DNA of 64,000 nucleotides from Sipunculus nudus (GCA_026874595.1 CM049321.1:17493979-17557978); one strand, 5' to 3'. Shown: positions 24,270 to 36,189, counted from the stretch's first letter. Translations and numbers: made by a program. The notes: generated by a model from the sequence alone, not told the origin.

Positions 24270-26525
24270 AAAGAACGATACACAAGGATGAATGTCTGTA
24301 TGGATGAGTCCGTTCGGAGAGGTTAATAAACCATACGGACCAGCAGTTAGATTTTATGAAAAGACAAGAACATGAATTGACTTTATCGGCACACATGCCT
24401 TTGGCATTGGAAACTATTCTGAGATAAAAAAAAAGTTCAAGACCTTTAGGTGAACGTCCTTAGTGGGTATATACTGAAAGGCCCTAATCCGTAAACGACA
24501 ACTTTAATCAAATGCGAGTGACAAGGTTTTATAGAGTAGCCAGTATTTCCATTATCTTGCGCCCTGGAGTGACCAAAAAGCCATCATGCAAAGAACATCG
24601 AAAACGACCAGGGCGGGGAAATGGGATTATTATTTCAGTCAGAGCCGGATTAACGTTATTTGGCTTGGCTTTAGCTCAAACAAGGGATCTTCCGGCTAAA
24701 AGATTATTAGTTTAAGCAATTGAGTAAACAATAAATCTGATTAAATTGGATTGTTATTATATTTGATGTTAATCTACTTCCTTGTATATCTATACACGAT
24801 TTTTATTAAGGATTAATGCCTTCTTCTCTGTCGTCAAATTATGATTTCAGTACAAACGTTATATAAATATCGCACACACACAGCATAGCTAACAGTCGGA
24901 GTCCTCTCCTCTTCTTGAAAATGACACACAAAAAATACAGAAAAAAAGAAAACTCTTGTGTCCTTTTATAAAATATTTTCCTCATGTTTTCTTAAATTCC
25001 CCATGGTTATTTAGTATTTCTTTAAGGTTTTACCTTCTTTTTCTAAATCTCGTTACAACTTAAGGACCATAGTCATGTTATATTATGTACAACGTTTTTT
25101 TATGTTTTAAACATAACAAATTTTAGCGACTATATTTTAAAAACATAGCTATATAATAATGTTTAATAACAGAATGCTTGTGTTCTACTAATGATAAACA
25201 TTCATAATATATATGCCCAATACAATGAAATGTTTGGTTTTCAAGCACAGCCGGAGTCAATTTTAACCCCCCCCCCCCCTTGCATCAAATACTTTTATTT
25301 TCATTTTTGACGAAGATAAAATAATTCAATTTTGATAAGATTTCCTTATTATGTTGTGCTTTTTACCTGTATAGCGAACAAATATATTATTTCCAGGCAT
25401 TTTTCCTGATCATATGACATTTTTATCGAAACACATAAAAAAGTTAGAAAACAAAATATGGCCCGCCCGCACTGATTTCTGAAAAAAAGTGCCTGAGAAC
25501 CACACCTTTTATTTATTTTTTTTTTGCCTTATAACTCATACAGATCTTGGTAGTTTGGGTAGGCTGGAGGGGTTTGGTCATTTCTATTCCTCCCCACTTC
25601 GGGGGTTACTTTGGTACTACTTATTTGAAGCAGTTATTTCTGTAAACGGTTAAAAATTTTGGTTCTCCGTTTTCAATTTTGCATTAACGATTTTCTGTTA
25701 AATATTTTTCAGATAAAAGACGCTCTACCTCACAATATGAATCACAGCATCTGGGTCTATTCTCGAATGATTCCTGGATGCCAGGGTTGTGAGTTGTCCT
25801 AATCACACGTAAGCGTGAGGAATGGTTACTGTTTTAGCACATCCTAAAGAGTAGAGGTAAGTATATTTTAATTTTGTTAAAAAACAGTTTAAGTCAATAT
25901 CATACTTCTGTATTTTAAACAAATTTAATATTAGTGTAACTTATGATTCAAGGGGTATGTTTTGTTTCTACCCTTTGTGGTAGGACCGCGTTGATCTCAA
26001 TTACAATATTGGTAAAACTTTGGATGTCGGCGTCATAAATCGGTTGAAGAGAGTGCTTTATTTTCGTTTGCCACAACTAGATGACGCCTAGGGGTGAAGA
26101 TTGAAATTCCTCTAAACAGTAATGACAATTCGAATAATTGCCATGCAAGGTCAAAATTTGCTGTGACATATGATATGACCCTTGGTGCCCAAGACGGATC
26201 GAAACGTGGGCTACATGTCGGACTTGACTTTGGCCAAGCGTTTGACGCAGATTCCCTGTAGGCACAAGAAAAAAAAAATGACCCTCCTTTATATGTCATT
26301 GCGGCATACTAGGATGGACATTTATCACTTTTTGTCCACGCGACGGCAAATACGAAAAGTGTACAATCACACTATTTTAGTGACAATGACTGTGTGTATT
26401 ATACGCAATAATGTCCAGTTATTAAACTTCCTTCGTAGATAACGATCTGTTTATTGTTGTCTATTTAGTATATAGACTAATTTTGTTATTTCTACAACAG
26501 ACTCGCTAACACGCGCGCTCATATT
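24270..26525 (+). repeat. block A, third copy of the arm sequence (matches 42.90-44.0 and inverted 59.7-61.32 kb)
   Basis: ACACAAGGATGAATGTCTG and ATAAACCATACGGACCAGCAG match the complement of 61186-61320. GGAGTCAATTTTAACCCC and GATAAAATAA match the complement near 60820-60915. From about 25440 (ATGACATTTTTATCGAAACA) to 26525 (ACAGACTCGCTAACA) it matches both palindrome arms. A ~235-bp piece near 24415-24650 has no counterpart. No gene is seen in any copy; short frames here are not conserved. Confidence 0.85.
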
Positions 26526-26589
26526 TATTTATATTTATTTGAAAGTGTAACAAAGAAGCAGATGATGTAGAAAAGCCAATGCTTTACAG

Positions 26590-26748
26590 TATGCTCTCTC
26601 TCTCTCTCTCTCTCTATTTTTTTGTCTATTTGTCTGTCTTTCTCTGTTTCTGTCTGTCTGTCTCTCTCTCTCCCTCTCTCTCTTTCTCTGTTTTTCTCTC
26701 TCTCTGTCTGTCTCTGTCTGTCTGTCTGTTCCTGTTTCTCTCTCTGTA

Positions 26749-26808
<60 letters not shown>

Positions 26809-26817
26809 TATATATAA
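26590..26817. repeat. (CT)n/(CTGT)n/(TA)n compound microsatellite
   Basis: CT-rich simple sequence with CTGT and CTTT variants from about 26590 to 26775, passing directly into about 20 TA repeats (26776-26817). The Ser/Leu- and Glu/Arg-rich frames over it are simple-sequence artefacts. Confidence 0.95.
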
Positions 26818-29800
26818 TTAATGAACCTGCACAAAGGACCAGCTCTCTAATAAAACCACCTGTCTTTTCAGAAACACCTGTGGGCCAAACGAATGCCCAA
26901 CGCCAGCGGATTAAAACAGTCAGTCCTAACGGTTTTCTCACTACACAGGTTGCACCCTGTGAACACATTCTAGAATATACACTATATTAAGAAAATAATA
27001 TTTTAACCGAAAAATAACAGGGCCTGGTACTGAACAGACTGAATGATTCAAGCACATTGTGATGACATCACGCAATGACAAGAGCGAGACCGTCCAATGA
27101 TTTGTTGAGTCGCTGTCGCCATCTATAAGTCAATGAGCGAACAATCACATATAACAGCTCTCTCTCTCTCTCTCTCTCTGACCCGTAGGGTTGAACCGGA
27201 TTAGATATATCTTGGAGGTATTACATTTTGTTCCCCATGAAAAAGTTGTATATTCTTTTTCTATGGTGGCTCGTAAAGGACACACAGATGTAATATATTT
27301 TGTTATCTGGATAGTATCACGTTCACACGCGATAAATATAGATTGACAATACAGTAAGACACACATCTAAGATCATTGATGCATGTTTCTCTTCACTGGA
27401 TTAAGGTTACGGTCGACTTTTTTTGCATATTTAAAAGGCTTAATACAGGGAGACCTGAAATGTTGTACAAACGACCCTTACATCCCTCATGGGCCATGCT
27501 TGTTCAGGGTATGTGTGGGTGGATGGGGGGGGGGGGGGGGGGTACAGGAATATGAATATAACTTGCCATACTAAATGTTCACAATATGAAATGTGTAACC
27601 GAAATATTATTGTGGAAAGGTCTGAGGGGACGTTGAACAATTTTCTCGGAGAAAGGTTCCATTCCTCTAAAGAGTGAGAGGACAAACGGTATTTCAGGTA
27701 TAAAATTAGTAACCCTAAACAAACTCAAAAAAGTTTTCCCTGAACATACAACTTTTGGCAGGTTAAATGTTTAACCTTTTGGCAGGTTAAGTGTTAAACC
27801 AACGCAATGAACGCCGCTGTAAAATTTACCTCAAGGCAATCGTTGGAAACGCACATACAATAAAAATACATACAAATATTTTATTGTATTACAGCTTTAA
27901 TATACATCAGGAAACATACACTCTTTTCCACATGAGGGCTTCAGCTAAAAGTGGCATACTAACGAAATAATTATTGCGTCGGGAATATTTTACGTTTGTT
28001 TCAGTAATATTATGTGATCAGATAAGATATGAAATATTGAGAATATATTGTTAGCCTGAAATAATAAAAAAAAATGTCCTTTTCATATGCATTTATGAAT
28101 TATTACAGAGAGGAATGCTTGTATTATTTCCATTGCTTTTAATTTATCCTTCTATAAACTTTGCAGAATCAAGAAATGCCAACTTAAACTGTTTTAATGG
28201 TATTAGTCGAGTGTAGAAATCACTGCTCCCTTGTGATATTTAAAGTCTAGATATGCTGGTCATAATGTTCAGTTTTAAAACTTTATCAAACATTGCGATT
28301 ACAAAAGATGTAGGCGAATGGCGCCATCTGGTTGCCACTTCTCAAACAACTGAATTGGCATCCTCCAAAGGCTACCGAGTGTGTCGCGGTCTGTTTTGAT
28401 AAGTTCTTTTTTTTCACTTTTCACTTTTATATATATATATACGTCGCCCTATATTTCAAACAGTATATCATAATGTGATTAAAATGAACAAAAAAGACAA
28501 CTGAGTAAGGACAATGTTTTTTTTAATTTATCCAATTATAATCTATAATAATTTATTTATTTTATATTATGTCCCAGCACATAAATACTAAGAATCTATA
28601 CAAATATGTAATAATGTAATCAATCTACCCTATACCTCATGCCTGTTTTAGAAAAAAAACCAGAACAGCTTAATGAAAACAAATCTCACAGATCTTTATT
28701 CATGGAAGATTAAAAGAATTACATATCACAGCTATCTTCATGATTCACTCACTTGACTTATACTTGCAGTGATATTGCTGTTCTTGCTTATCCCAAGAAC
28801 ACAGTTTTATAACTTTATTCTAAAGAACATCGCAAGTAACTAAAATACTTATAAATTAACTATGATTTTAAATATCCCTTGGTTCTAAAATTAATTTATT
28901 AAGATCTTACACAGACGAATCAAATCTTTTTTCAGGTTACTTATGCCATACATATCATGTCTCAAAATATCATACAGCATTCTAAACTAGATGTCTACAG
29001 TCGCCGAACTATCGCAAGGGAATTTCATCTAACCCCATCCCCCGGTTACCCACCCGTAAAAGAGAAATAGCAGGGAATTGGCTATGTAGCTTAAATGTTA
29101 GGTCACACGAAAATAAATAAATCAGATTCGTATATTTCCCTTTTGACTCGGACGATTTCCATGAAATTTGAGAAAATCAGCCATATTGGAGAATAGGGCC
29201 AAAGAAAAAATCATAATCGATTGTTTTGCACTTTGAGAGACGTAAGATATTCCACCTTCAAAATTGTCTACCTAACATTGATCTAAAAATTAAAAAAAAG
29301 TCCGATATGGGAACGCCAACCTGCGCCGAAATGAGTGTTCAAAGTTGGTGCACTCGAATGTTTATTAACCCTGTATTATTTCTGTAATCATTTTAATTGA
29401 ACTAATTGTAAAACGGTCGTCTTTTTAGTTGCCCTTGACTATAAACACAATCAACATCATCAACAACCATGGCCCTCAGGATGTATTTTAATTTACTGAA
29501 ACCTGTCTGGTAAAGGGCACGTACACGTGGAGTGAAATCATTTTCCCCTGTGATTTCACCACTCGCATTCCAAAGATGGCCGTATCGTCACCTGCTACGT
29601 CCCGGTGTAAACATGTGTTGTAAAAACCATAAAACATTTATTCCGGGGTTATTTATGCTTGGATTTATACAGCAATTTTCATAATACTAACCTGATTTGC
29701 AGATTTTCACAATACTAACCTATTTGATTAGTTTCAATAATATCCGTGATACCGTTCTTTAGAAATCTTGCGGACACACACACACACACACACAGAATCG

Positions 29801-29849
29801 AGGAAAACGATAACCCTTGGTTCGAGAAGGCTTAATAACTCATGATTCT
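26818..29849. other. intergenic DNA with simple repeats
   Basis: No gene recognised. Minor items: (CT)n at 27157-27180, an 18-base G run near 27525-27542, a 24-bp tandem phrase TTTTGGCAGGTTAA.TGTTTAACC twice at about 27750-27800, a short AATACTAACCT.ATTT duplication near 29684-29725, and (CA)n at about 29776-29793. Confidence 0.5.
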
Positions 29850-30457
29850 CATAGTGAGAATCTATGAATTAGGGGCTGTGTTTACAGCCGAGAGAGAGGA
29901 GAGAGAGATATTCCAGCGTACACGGAAGAGTGTGAGTCAGTTTGTGAATATTTCCGATAATTGCACCCGTTACAGATCTTCTTCGAAATTTGTAACGGAG
30001 TTTATATAGTCTTCAGTTTGCCTTTTGGATCACTTCCAAACTTTCACTATTGCATTACAAAAGATTGATTTTCTGATTGAATTGGACAATTATTCTCTAA
30101 ATAGATTTATGTGAACCGTTCATCTGGATTATAAGTTTTAAAGGACTTGTTGTCGCTGTGACAGTGGTGGTATCCAGATACTGTACGCTTTATTTATTTT
30201 ACTGTGTGATTGTATTTATTAACTGTTATCCTGTTGTTATACTGTGTAATTGTATTGATTAAGTGTATTGTAATGTTAGGGTTGTTTTAAGAATAAAATA
30301 TAATTATTTGTTAACAAAAAAAAAACACTGACTCCTCTTTTTATTCCCCTAGACATTTTGCGCTGCCTAGTGTTACAGAATCTGATTTTTTTATCTCCAT
30401 AACAAAAAGGTATGCTCTTCACGACTGCGTGATCTGTTGTTATTAGGTTCCGTAACA
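29850..30457 (+). repeat. partial 5' LTR
   Basis: 29868-29955 (CTGTGTTTACAGCCGAGAGAG, ATTCCAGCGTACACGGAAGA, CGATAATTGCA anchors) matches 34475-34562 of the 3' LTR. The right end is CCGTAACA at 30450-30457, which is inverted to the TGTTACAG start of the 3' LTR at 34167. The U3 part present in the 3' copy is missing here, so the 5' LTR is truncated on its left side. Confidence 0.75.
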
Positions 30458-30464
30458 TAAAATA

Positions 30465-30480
30465 TGGGGCTCATCCGGGA
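30465..30480 (+). promoter_or_regulatory. primer-binding site, tRNA-Pro type
   Basis: TGGGGCTCATCCGGGA, eight bases downstream of the LTR end, resembles the complement of the 3' end of tRNA-Pro (TGGGGGCTCGTCCGGGAT, also used by gammaretroviruses) with one missing G and one G-to-A change. Confidence 0.75.
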
Positions 30481-30624
30481 GGCTAAACAGTTTTAAAAAT
30501 TGATTGGGCCTTGGCCTAGAGCCATTGTTCACAATACATTGTTTACAAGATTACATATTGTTTACAATACATTGTTTACAGGATTTATCTCAGTGGTTTT
30601 ATGTTATTGTTTTAACATCTTAAC

Positions 30625-31520
30625 ATGGCGGATTTCAAACCTTAGACATTTTTCGATGATCCCGACCCCGATCACCTTGAACAGTTGAAAAAAAGATCAA
30701 TTAATGCGTTTTGAACAACACTTAGGGCTAGGTGTGAAAAAAGCTTTGAGAAAGCCTGATATCATTGCTAAAATCATGCAAGACCTAGTTAGCAAAGGTT
30801 TAAATGAAGAGAGTGAAGCGGAAACATAAAAAAATGACAGCCTTGCTATGCAGTTAGAATTTTGTTTAAAAGTTAGAAATGCAACATGAACTAACATTAA
30901 AACCGTTAGAGAGGGAAAACATGAAAGGTAAGAAGAGGAAGACTAGAAAAAAAATTGTATTAAAACGACTTGAGTTAGAAAGACTTAAACTAGAACATAG
31001 TCTAAGCGCTGCCCCAACTCACAGTTTTGATGTTACTAAACACATTAGACTTGTCCCACCGTTTCAAGAGAAAGAGGTTGATAAATATTTCTTACACTTT
31101 GAGAAGGTAGCTGAATATTTAAAATGGCCTAAGGAAAATTGGATTATGCTATTACAAAGTGTATTGACTGGCAAGGCCAGAGGAATTTATACAGAGCTTT
31201 CAGTAGAAACCGCTGCTGACTATGACCAGGTTAAACGGATAATGCTAAAAGGTTATGAGTTAGTTCCGGAGACTTCCGCCAGAAATTCAGAAATTGGGAA
31301 ACGCGTAAAGAACATACCTTCGTAGAATCTGATAGGACAAAAGAGCAGTTGTTTGAACGCTGGTGTAGTTCTAAAAATGTAATGAAAGATTATGACAATT
31401 TGCGCCAGTTGATTTTGCTTGACGAATTTAAGCGCTGCATTAACACAAATGTTAAAACTTTTCTTGATGAGAAAATCTTGATGACATTGCTGCTCACTTA
31501 GCTGATGATTAATTATTAAT
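30625..31520 (+). pseudogene. SCAN-related gag, broken
   Basis: A start ATG at 30625 (MADFK) is followed by an early TAG and a frameshift. The best preserved frame is 30879-31325, with a basic LELERLKLEHSL stretch, then VPPFQEKEVDKYF, HFEKVAEYLKWP, LLQSVLTGKAR and YELVPE, the pattern of the Gypsy gag domain to which vertebrate SCAN domains are related. Near 31277 the frame shifts and the conserved QKFRNWE-type segment and WCSSKNV, LRQLILLDEFKRCIN follow in another frame. A putative capsid protein for a virus-like particle; non-functional here. Confidence 0.82.
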
Positions 31521-31716
31521 ACACATAAATGTCCTTTACTGGCAAATCAAACCAGTCATTAACAAACAAGAATGTAAATCAGTATGGTCAAAAGAAGTTT
31601 TAGGCGCAGTCACCTAGTACTAGTAGTCCTGATAGTTCAACAAAGACCATTGCTACACCTCAGTCCACGTCCACTCTGTCTGATTCAACAAAGACCAGTC
31701 ATTTGGAAAGAAAATC

Positions 31717-31758
31717 TGTAAGTACTGCAAAAAGGAAGGTCATCTGAAATCTGACTGC
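31717..31758 (+). pseudogene. gag nucleocapsid zinc knuckle (CCHC)
   Basis: Codons read CKYCKKEGHLKSDC, a perfect CX2CX4HX4C nucleic-acid-binding knuckle, the usual C-terminal mark of gag. The frame is interrupted on both sides, so it survives only as a segment. Confidence 0.85.
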
Positions 31759-31954
31759 TGGAAACTAACAAATAAAGCAAAGGGTAAACCTTCTAGTTTT
31801 GTTTCAAATCTATACAGGGCACGGCACAAGAGCCAAGCTCTTTTCATGTAAATGAAGAGTACAACTCCTTTATTGACTCTAATAAAGAGCTTGATGCTAC
31901 AGAGCCGACGTGCCGTCTGACTCCAAAGATGAATCCGTAGCTTGCGGGATAAAA

Positions 31955-32100
31955 AACTCATTTGATTCCTGCGAGGAATTTAATAAGGCTAGGTCGTTTC
32001 AAGACTCCTGCTAGGAATAGCCACTAAATAAGGCTGAGTCATTTTATGACTCTTGCGAGAGTATTTAAAAATGAGGCCAGGTCCTTTTATGACAAACAGA
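31955..32100 (+). repeat. degenerate ~60-bp coding tandem repeat
   Basis: Three consecutive units read SFDSCEEFNKAR-like, with variants SFQDSC, SFYDSC and SFYDKQ, in partly shifted frames with stops. It lies where protease and integrase would be expected and may have grown inside the decaying element. Confidence 0.6.
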
Positions 32101-33407
32101 AGTTTGTTTCTGCTGAAGAAAATTCCTCTGTGGACTCCCATGAGGAGTTTGATTGTAATAAGGATATAGATTACTTTAATGACTGTGAAAAAGATTTTAT
32201 GACGGACACTGTCAGTGTCTGTTCTTTGTTTGATAAAACGGAGGAAGTAGAGTCCTCTCCTGACTCTGAAATGAAGTTATTTGAGGCATTCATATATGAT
32301 AGTTTTGTATCACTTTCAGGTGATTTTTCAGACTCTATTCAGAGTAAAATGAAAAAAAAGTATGACAAGCACACTGTAAGTAAGACGTTTTTGCCTGGTG
32401 AAAAGGTCCTTGCCTTACTACCTATCTCTGGCAGACCTCTGCAAGTAAGGTATTTTGGTTCATACATTGTTGACAAGAAAGTCTGTGATTTAAATTACAT
32501 ACTGTTATCACCAGATAGGCGGAAGAAAAAAAAATATTTGACAGAAATAGCACATCTGATGTTGAATTATTATGTTACTGTTGTTAATAGTGTAAAAACT
32601 GACCCTGACCCAGTTAGACTAGACACTGATTGTAAGTGTGATGTAGACATTCAGTGTGGAAATGTACCACTACAAAAACAACAAGACCTCAAGAACCTCA
32701 TGCAGAATTATGAACATTTGTTTAGTGACATTCCAACGCAAACTTACATACTGTGCCATGACGTCGATGTTGGCGACGCAAGCGCAGTCAAGCAGCATCC
32801 TTTTAGGCTGAATCCAGAAAAGCAAAAGTGTCTACAAGATGAGGTTCAGTATTTGCTGGACAATGATTTTATTGAACCTAGTAAGAGTAACTGGAGTTAA
32901 CCATGTATTTTTGTGCCAAAACCTGATGGAATTTACCATATATGCATAGATTATCGAAAACTGAACTCTGTCACCAAGACTGACACGTTCCCGATTCCGA
33001 GGATCGATGATTGTTTTGAAAGAGTCGGTAGCTCGAGATATGTCTCCAAATTTGATTTGCTAAAAGGATTCTGGCAAGTTCCGCTGACAGAACGAACGAA
33101 AGAAGTTGTGACGCCGCAAGGACCGTACCAGTATAAAGTTATGTCGTTTGGCATGAAGAACTATCCAGCCACGTTCCAGCGCCTCATCCATATGGTTGTC
33201 AAGGACAATCAGGGCTGCGACGCATATATTGATGACCTCATCGTGTACAGCGACACCTGGGAGAAACATCTGCAAATTCTTCGCGACCTCTTCGAAATAC
33301 TCAGTGAAGCAGGTCTGACCGTCAACTTAGTTAAATATGAGTTTTTTCATGTACAAGTAACACTTTTTGGGTCATATTGTAGGGCAGGGTCAAGTAAAAC
33401 CTGTTGA
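32046..33407 (+). pseudogene. pol: integrase-tail-like segment then reverse transcriptase, one in-frame stop
   Basis: One frame runs through 32046-33407 with a single TAA at 32898. Around 32370-32560 it reads FLPGEKVLALLP, LQVRYFGSY and LLSPDRRKKKK, resembling the GPY/F module at the C-terminus of Gypsy integrases. From about 32670 the RT follows: FRLNPEK, DNDFIEPSKSNW, then after the stop VPKPDGIYHICIDYRKLN, FDLLKGFWQVPL, the catalytic YIDD at 33225-33236 and IVYSD. A frameshift near 33355 separates the thumb. No aspartic protease motif and no integrase zinc finger or catalytic core is visible between 31.76 and 32.34 kb, so ~1.5-2 kb appears to have been lost. Confidence 0.85.
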
Positions 33408-34025
33408 TGCTAAAATATGTGCTATTCCTGTATTTCCTAGACCAGAAAACAAAAAGCAAATAATGCGTTTTCTTGGTATGGTTGTATACTAAAGGAAGTT
33501 TTGTCCAAATTTTTCTGCTGTACCTGAACCTTTGACTAATTTGTTAAAGAAGAAACAAAAGTTTGCATGGAATGTTCAGTGTGAAAATTCTTTTCAGAAT
33601 GTGAAAGCAATTCTGCAAATTTCACTAGTTTTGGCAGCTCCAGCCTTTTCTGTACTTTTTAAGTTAGCTGTGGACGCTAGTCATACTGCTGCTGGTGCTG
33701 TGATGTTACAAGAAGGCAGAGATAGCATAGATCATCCAATTTGTTATTTTTCAAGAAAGTTTAATGCAAACCAGAATAACTACTCCACTATTGAAAAAGA
33801 ATGTTTGGCTTTGATTTTGGCATTGCAACATTTTGAAGTTTATGTTACTTCAGTCAAGCCTGTCATTGTCTTCAGTGATCACAATCCCCTCACGTTCATG
33901 AACAAGTTGAAGTGTAAAAATCATAGATTGTTGAGATAGAGTTTGTTTTTTACAGGATTACAATTTTGAAATCAGACACATTAAAGGAAAAGACAATGTT
34001 CTTGCTGATTGCTTATCAAAGTTTT
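33408..34025 (+). pseudogene. pol: RT thumb remnant and RNase H
   Basis: After a frameshift and a stop near 33489 (RFLGMVVY*), the frame 33532-33939 carries an RNase H domain: LAVDASHTAAGAV (first catalytic Asp), IEKECLALILAL (Glu) and FSDHNPLTFM (Asp). It ends with a TAG and a frameshift, after which FEIRHIKGKDNVLADCLSK marks the end of RNase H near 34019. Nothing resembling integrase follows before the polypurine tract. Confidence 0.85.
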
Positions 34026-34155
34026 TTTTTTTTAATGTTGTTAACGAGATGTTTATGTAATGATATAAATAAGATGATTTTTTAAATGTTGTAGAAATAT
34101 AGTGATTGTGATCGCAAAAAAGAAAGTTTTTGGAGAATACTTTCTTTTTTCTTAC

Positions 34156-34166
34156 AGGAGGGGGAG
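34156..34166 (+). promoter_or_regulatory. polypurine tract
   Basis: AGGAGGGGGAG directly precedes the TGTTACAG start of the 3' LTR, the position where plus-strand DNA synthesis would be primed. Confidence 0.8.
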
Positions 34167-34562
34167 TGTTACAGATGTCTGTTACATGTGTTGTTGACAC
34201 TTGGTTCGTGTGGCGCACGCATAGCTCGTTGTTATGGCAGCTATGGCCCACGTGTTCACTCTGATGTGTAGAGCCACAGCGCTTGGTGAAGTCAGTACTG
34301 GGACGCCTGGCGTGTAAAGACACAGCGCTCGTGCTTATCTATAATTTTCTGTGCTGATCGCGCCCATGGGCGCGTGTCTTATATTGTGCTTTGGGCGTGC
34401 GTATTGTTTTGTTGGGTTCTTTGAATTGTTCGTGAAATAGAAGTTTTCTAGGCATTGGGGTATGAATCTAGAAATTAGAGCCTGTGTTTACAGCCGAGAG
34501 AGAAACATTCCAGCGTACACGGAAGAGTGTGATTCAGTTTGTGGACTTTTCGGATAATTGCA
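34167..34562 (+). repeat. partial 3' LTR
   Basis: Starts TGTTACAG after the polypurine tract and shares 34475-34562 with 29868-29955. It stops at GATAATTGCAG, where the 5' copy continues for ~500 bp, so its right end is lost. It abuts AATGCATAAAAGCCC, which in the palindrome copies (44597 and complement near 59128) is continuous host sequence. Confidence 0.75.
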
Positions 34563-35172
34563 GCATGAATGCATAAAAGCCCTTTTACTGTTTACATATT
34601 TTTTAGGGTCCATGAATATTTTTTTACTCCATGCATCTCCCAAATCTCTCAGCGCCATTAATTTCTAGGATGCTTCGTCCGAACAAACCTCTGTTCCATT
34701 TTGCCCCTCTAATACAGAAATAAATATATCGACATATCATGGTAATGATTATCTAGGGTCTTGTAACCACTGACAATTCTTATGTGGCACAGGAAATGAT
34801 TGGAGATGAAAGAGAATGGATTACCATAGTCATTTGTATATTCACGTGGGTTTTATTTTATTTCCTCATTTATATATAGTGTGCGTGTCTTGTTATTATT
34901 GTGAGTCTCCGTGTAAACATACAACAATCTGTGTACAATATAACACAAATCAGGGCTGACTAAAATTGCAGAGTTACCATTTGCCGGATGAAGCTTACAT
35001 TGATAAAACAACAATAGGTGATTATATAGACTGGATAGCTGGCTACAATACCAGAGTTAGGGAAATGGTCCCCAGTGGAAGCCCGGTTTCAGGCGGCAAA
35101 AAGCAGAAATAGTTGTGTTCGTATGGTTTTTGTTATTGCCTCATAGCCTGCATATCAGTGTGTAAGTTATAC

Positions 35173-35223
<51 letters not shown>

Positions 35224-35225
35224 TA
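35173..35225. repeat. (TA)n microsatellite, interrupted
   Basis: TA repeats with AA and G interruptions, downstream of the first GLYAT-like gene. The same place in the arms (46.06 and 57.57 kb) has only a short TA run. Confidence 0.9.
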
Positions 35226-35328
35226 CAGCCAACATTCAAAAGTTCGTATTCACTCGAAAACTGATCGTCTCTTCTAGAACGATGATGACTTCGAACAAAT
35301 CTATAGATAGAAAGACACCAAAATAATA

Positions 35329-36189
35329 TCATGATAGGTTTCCCTTTGTTTCACAGGCTATTCCGATCATCTGTCCTTCAAGTTGGAACATACACTGGGT
35401 CTTCTGAAATATGTTCATGGAAGGAACGTTCTCAGGAGCAACGGCAGCCACGTTCAGCAAATTGTACTTCTCACTTTGCCGGCTTAATTCCAAGATGACC
35501 GCGCCCCCAAGGCCTTGACCCCGTTGTTCTGGTAAAGTAAAAAGATGATGTCCAAATCCCCAAGGATTCTTCAGAGCCCATGCCACACATTTTCCATTGG
35601 AATCTTGAACATACACGTTTGGTAGTGTACTAAGGTACCCCGTGAGTGCATCTAAAGAAGGCTTCACAGGAACATTCCAACGGGAGTGTATCATACCTGC
35701 GTCTTGGGGACCGACTTTTCTAAATGAATATCCCTCAGGGAGGTTAGACAACGTTTTAAACTGTTCTGGCGATATGCACTTCGGTGCTATGTAAAATCCA
35801 TCATGAGGTTTACCTCCCACAACATTTGTGAATTCATTATCGAACAAACGGGAATCGATTGAATAAAGTGTACAATGAACCTCCTGGAACTTTTTCGACT
35901 TTTGCCGTAAGGCGTATAAAAGCTCTGCTTTACTTTTGCTGTACACTGTGATGAATCGAGCCGCATGAGGTCCACTTTCTGGCCTAAATGCCTCCAAGTC
36001 AATAACATTAAAAATGCACTGCCAATCTGGCCATCTATCTACCATCTCGCGTATAAACCCATTAGTGAGTCCGTGTATCCTCAACCGTAAAGCATCTGTA
36101 ATGGCTGCAAGTACTGTGGTGAGTTCTAAATTTACCGTGCTGTTCAAAAGTTCTTTTATGTCATCAGACGAATTCAATTCTATAGCCAT
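35329..36189 (-). CDS. glycine N-acyltransferase-like protein, copy 1 (intact)
   Basis: Single open frame of about 286 codons. I start it at MAIEL (36189), the start shared with the other two copies; an in-frame Met three codons upstream is not shared. Family knowledge: GLYAT enzymes transfer acyl groups from acyl-CoA to glycine or another amino acid, a conjugation/detoxification step. The N-terminal part holds DRWPDWQCIFNV and ARFITVYSK. The C-terminal part has a GNAT-type CoA-binding signature RGQGLGGA and the NVAAVAPENVPSMNIF core. It lacks 3-4 residues (after VVGG) found in the other copies and ends with KGNLS. Roughly 83% identical to copies 2 and 3 by eye. No signal peptide or membrane segment. 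No introns are needed, unlike vertebrate GLYAT genes. Substrate and localisation cannot be read from sequence. Confidence 0.88.
   Translation of the reverse strand: MAIELNSSDDIKELLNSTVNLELTTVLAAITDALRLRIHGLTNGFIREMVDRWPDWQCIFNVIDLEAFRPESGPHAARFITVYSKSKAELLYALRQKSKKFQEVHCTLYSIDSRLFDNEFTNVVGGKPHDGFYIAPKCISPEQFKTLSNLPEGYSFRKVGPQDAGMIHSRWNVPVKPSLDALTGYLSTLPNVYVQDSNGKCVAWALKNPWGFGHHLFTLPEQRGQGLGGAVILELSRQSEKYNLLNVAAVAPENVPSMNIFQKTQCMFQLEGQMIGIACETKGNLS

Larger units (their letters stand above)
29850..34562 (+). mobile_element. decayed Ty3/Gypsy retrotransposon of Gmr1-like organisation
   Basis: Order along the plus strand: partial 5' LTR, primer-binding site, SCAN-related gag with zinc knuckle, a segment resembling the integrase C-terminal tail, reverse transcriptase, RNase H, polypurine tract, partial 3' LTR. 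RNase H is the last domain before the polypurine tract, and the integrase-like tail is upstream of RT, the reverse of the usual Gypsy order and the order known for Gmr1 elements. Protease and the integrase core are missing. Stops and frameshifts in every domain show it is dead. The 3' end abuts the GLYAT block at 34563, where palindrome copies have uninterrupted host sequence. Confidence 0.88.

Noticed and set aside
26579-26990. Ser/Leu-rich and Glu/Arg-rich overlapping frames
   Set aside because: Simple-sequence (CT)n/(TA)n artefacts on both strands.
32046-32340. An independent acidic host gene upstream of the RT
   Set aside because: It is in the same frame as the RT, contains the degenerate repeat and lies between gag and pol domains of the Gypsy element.
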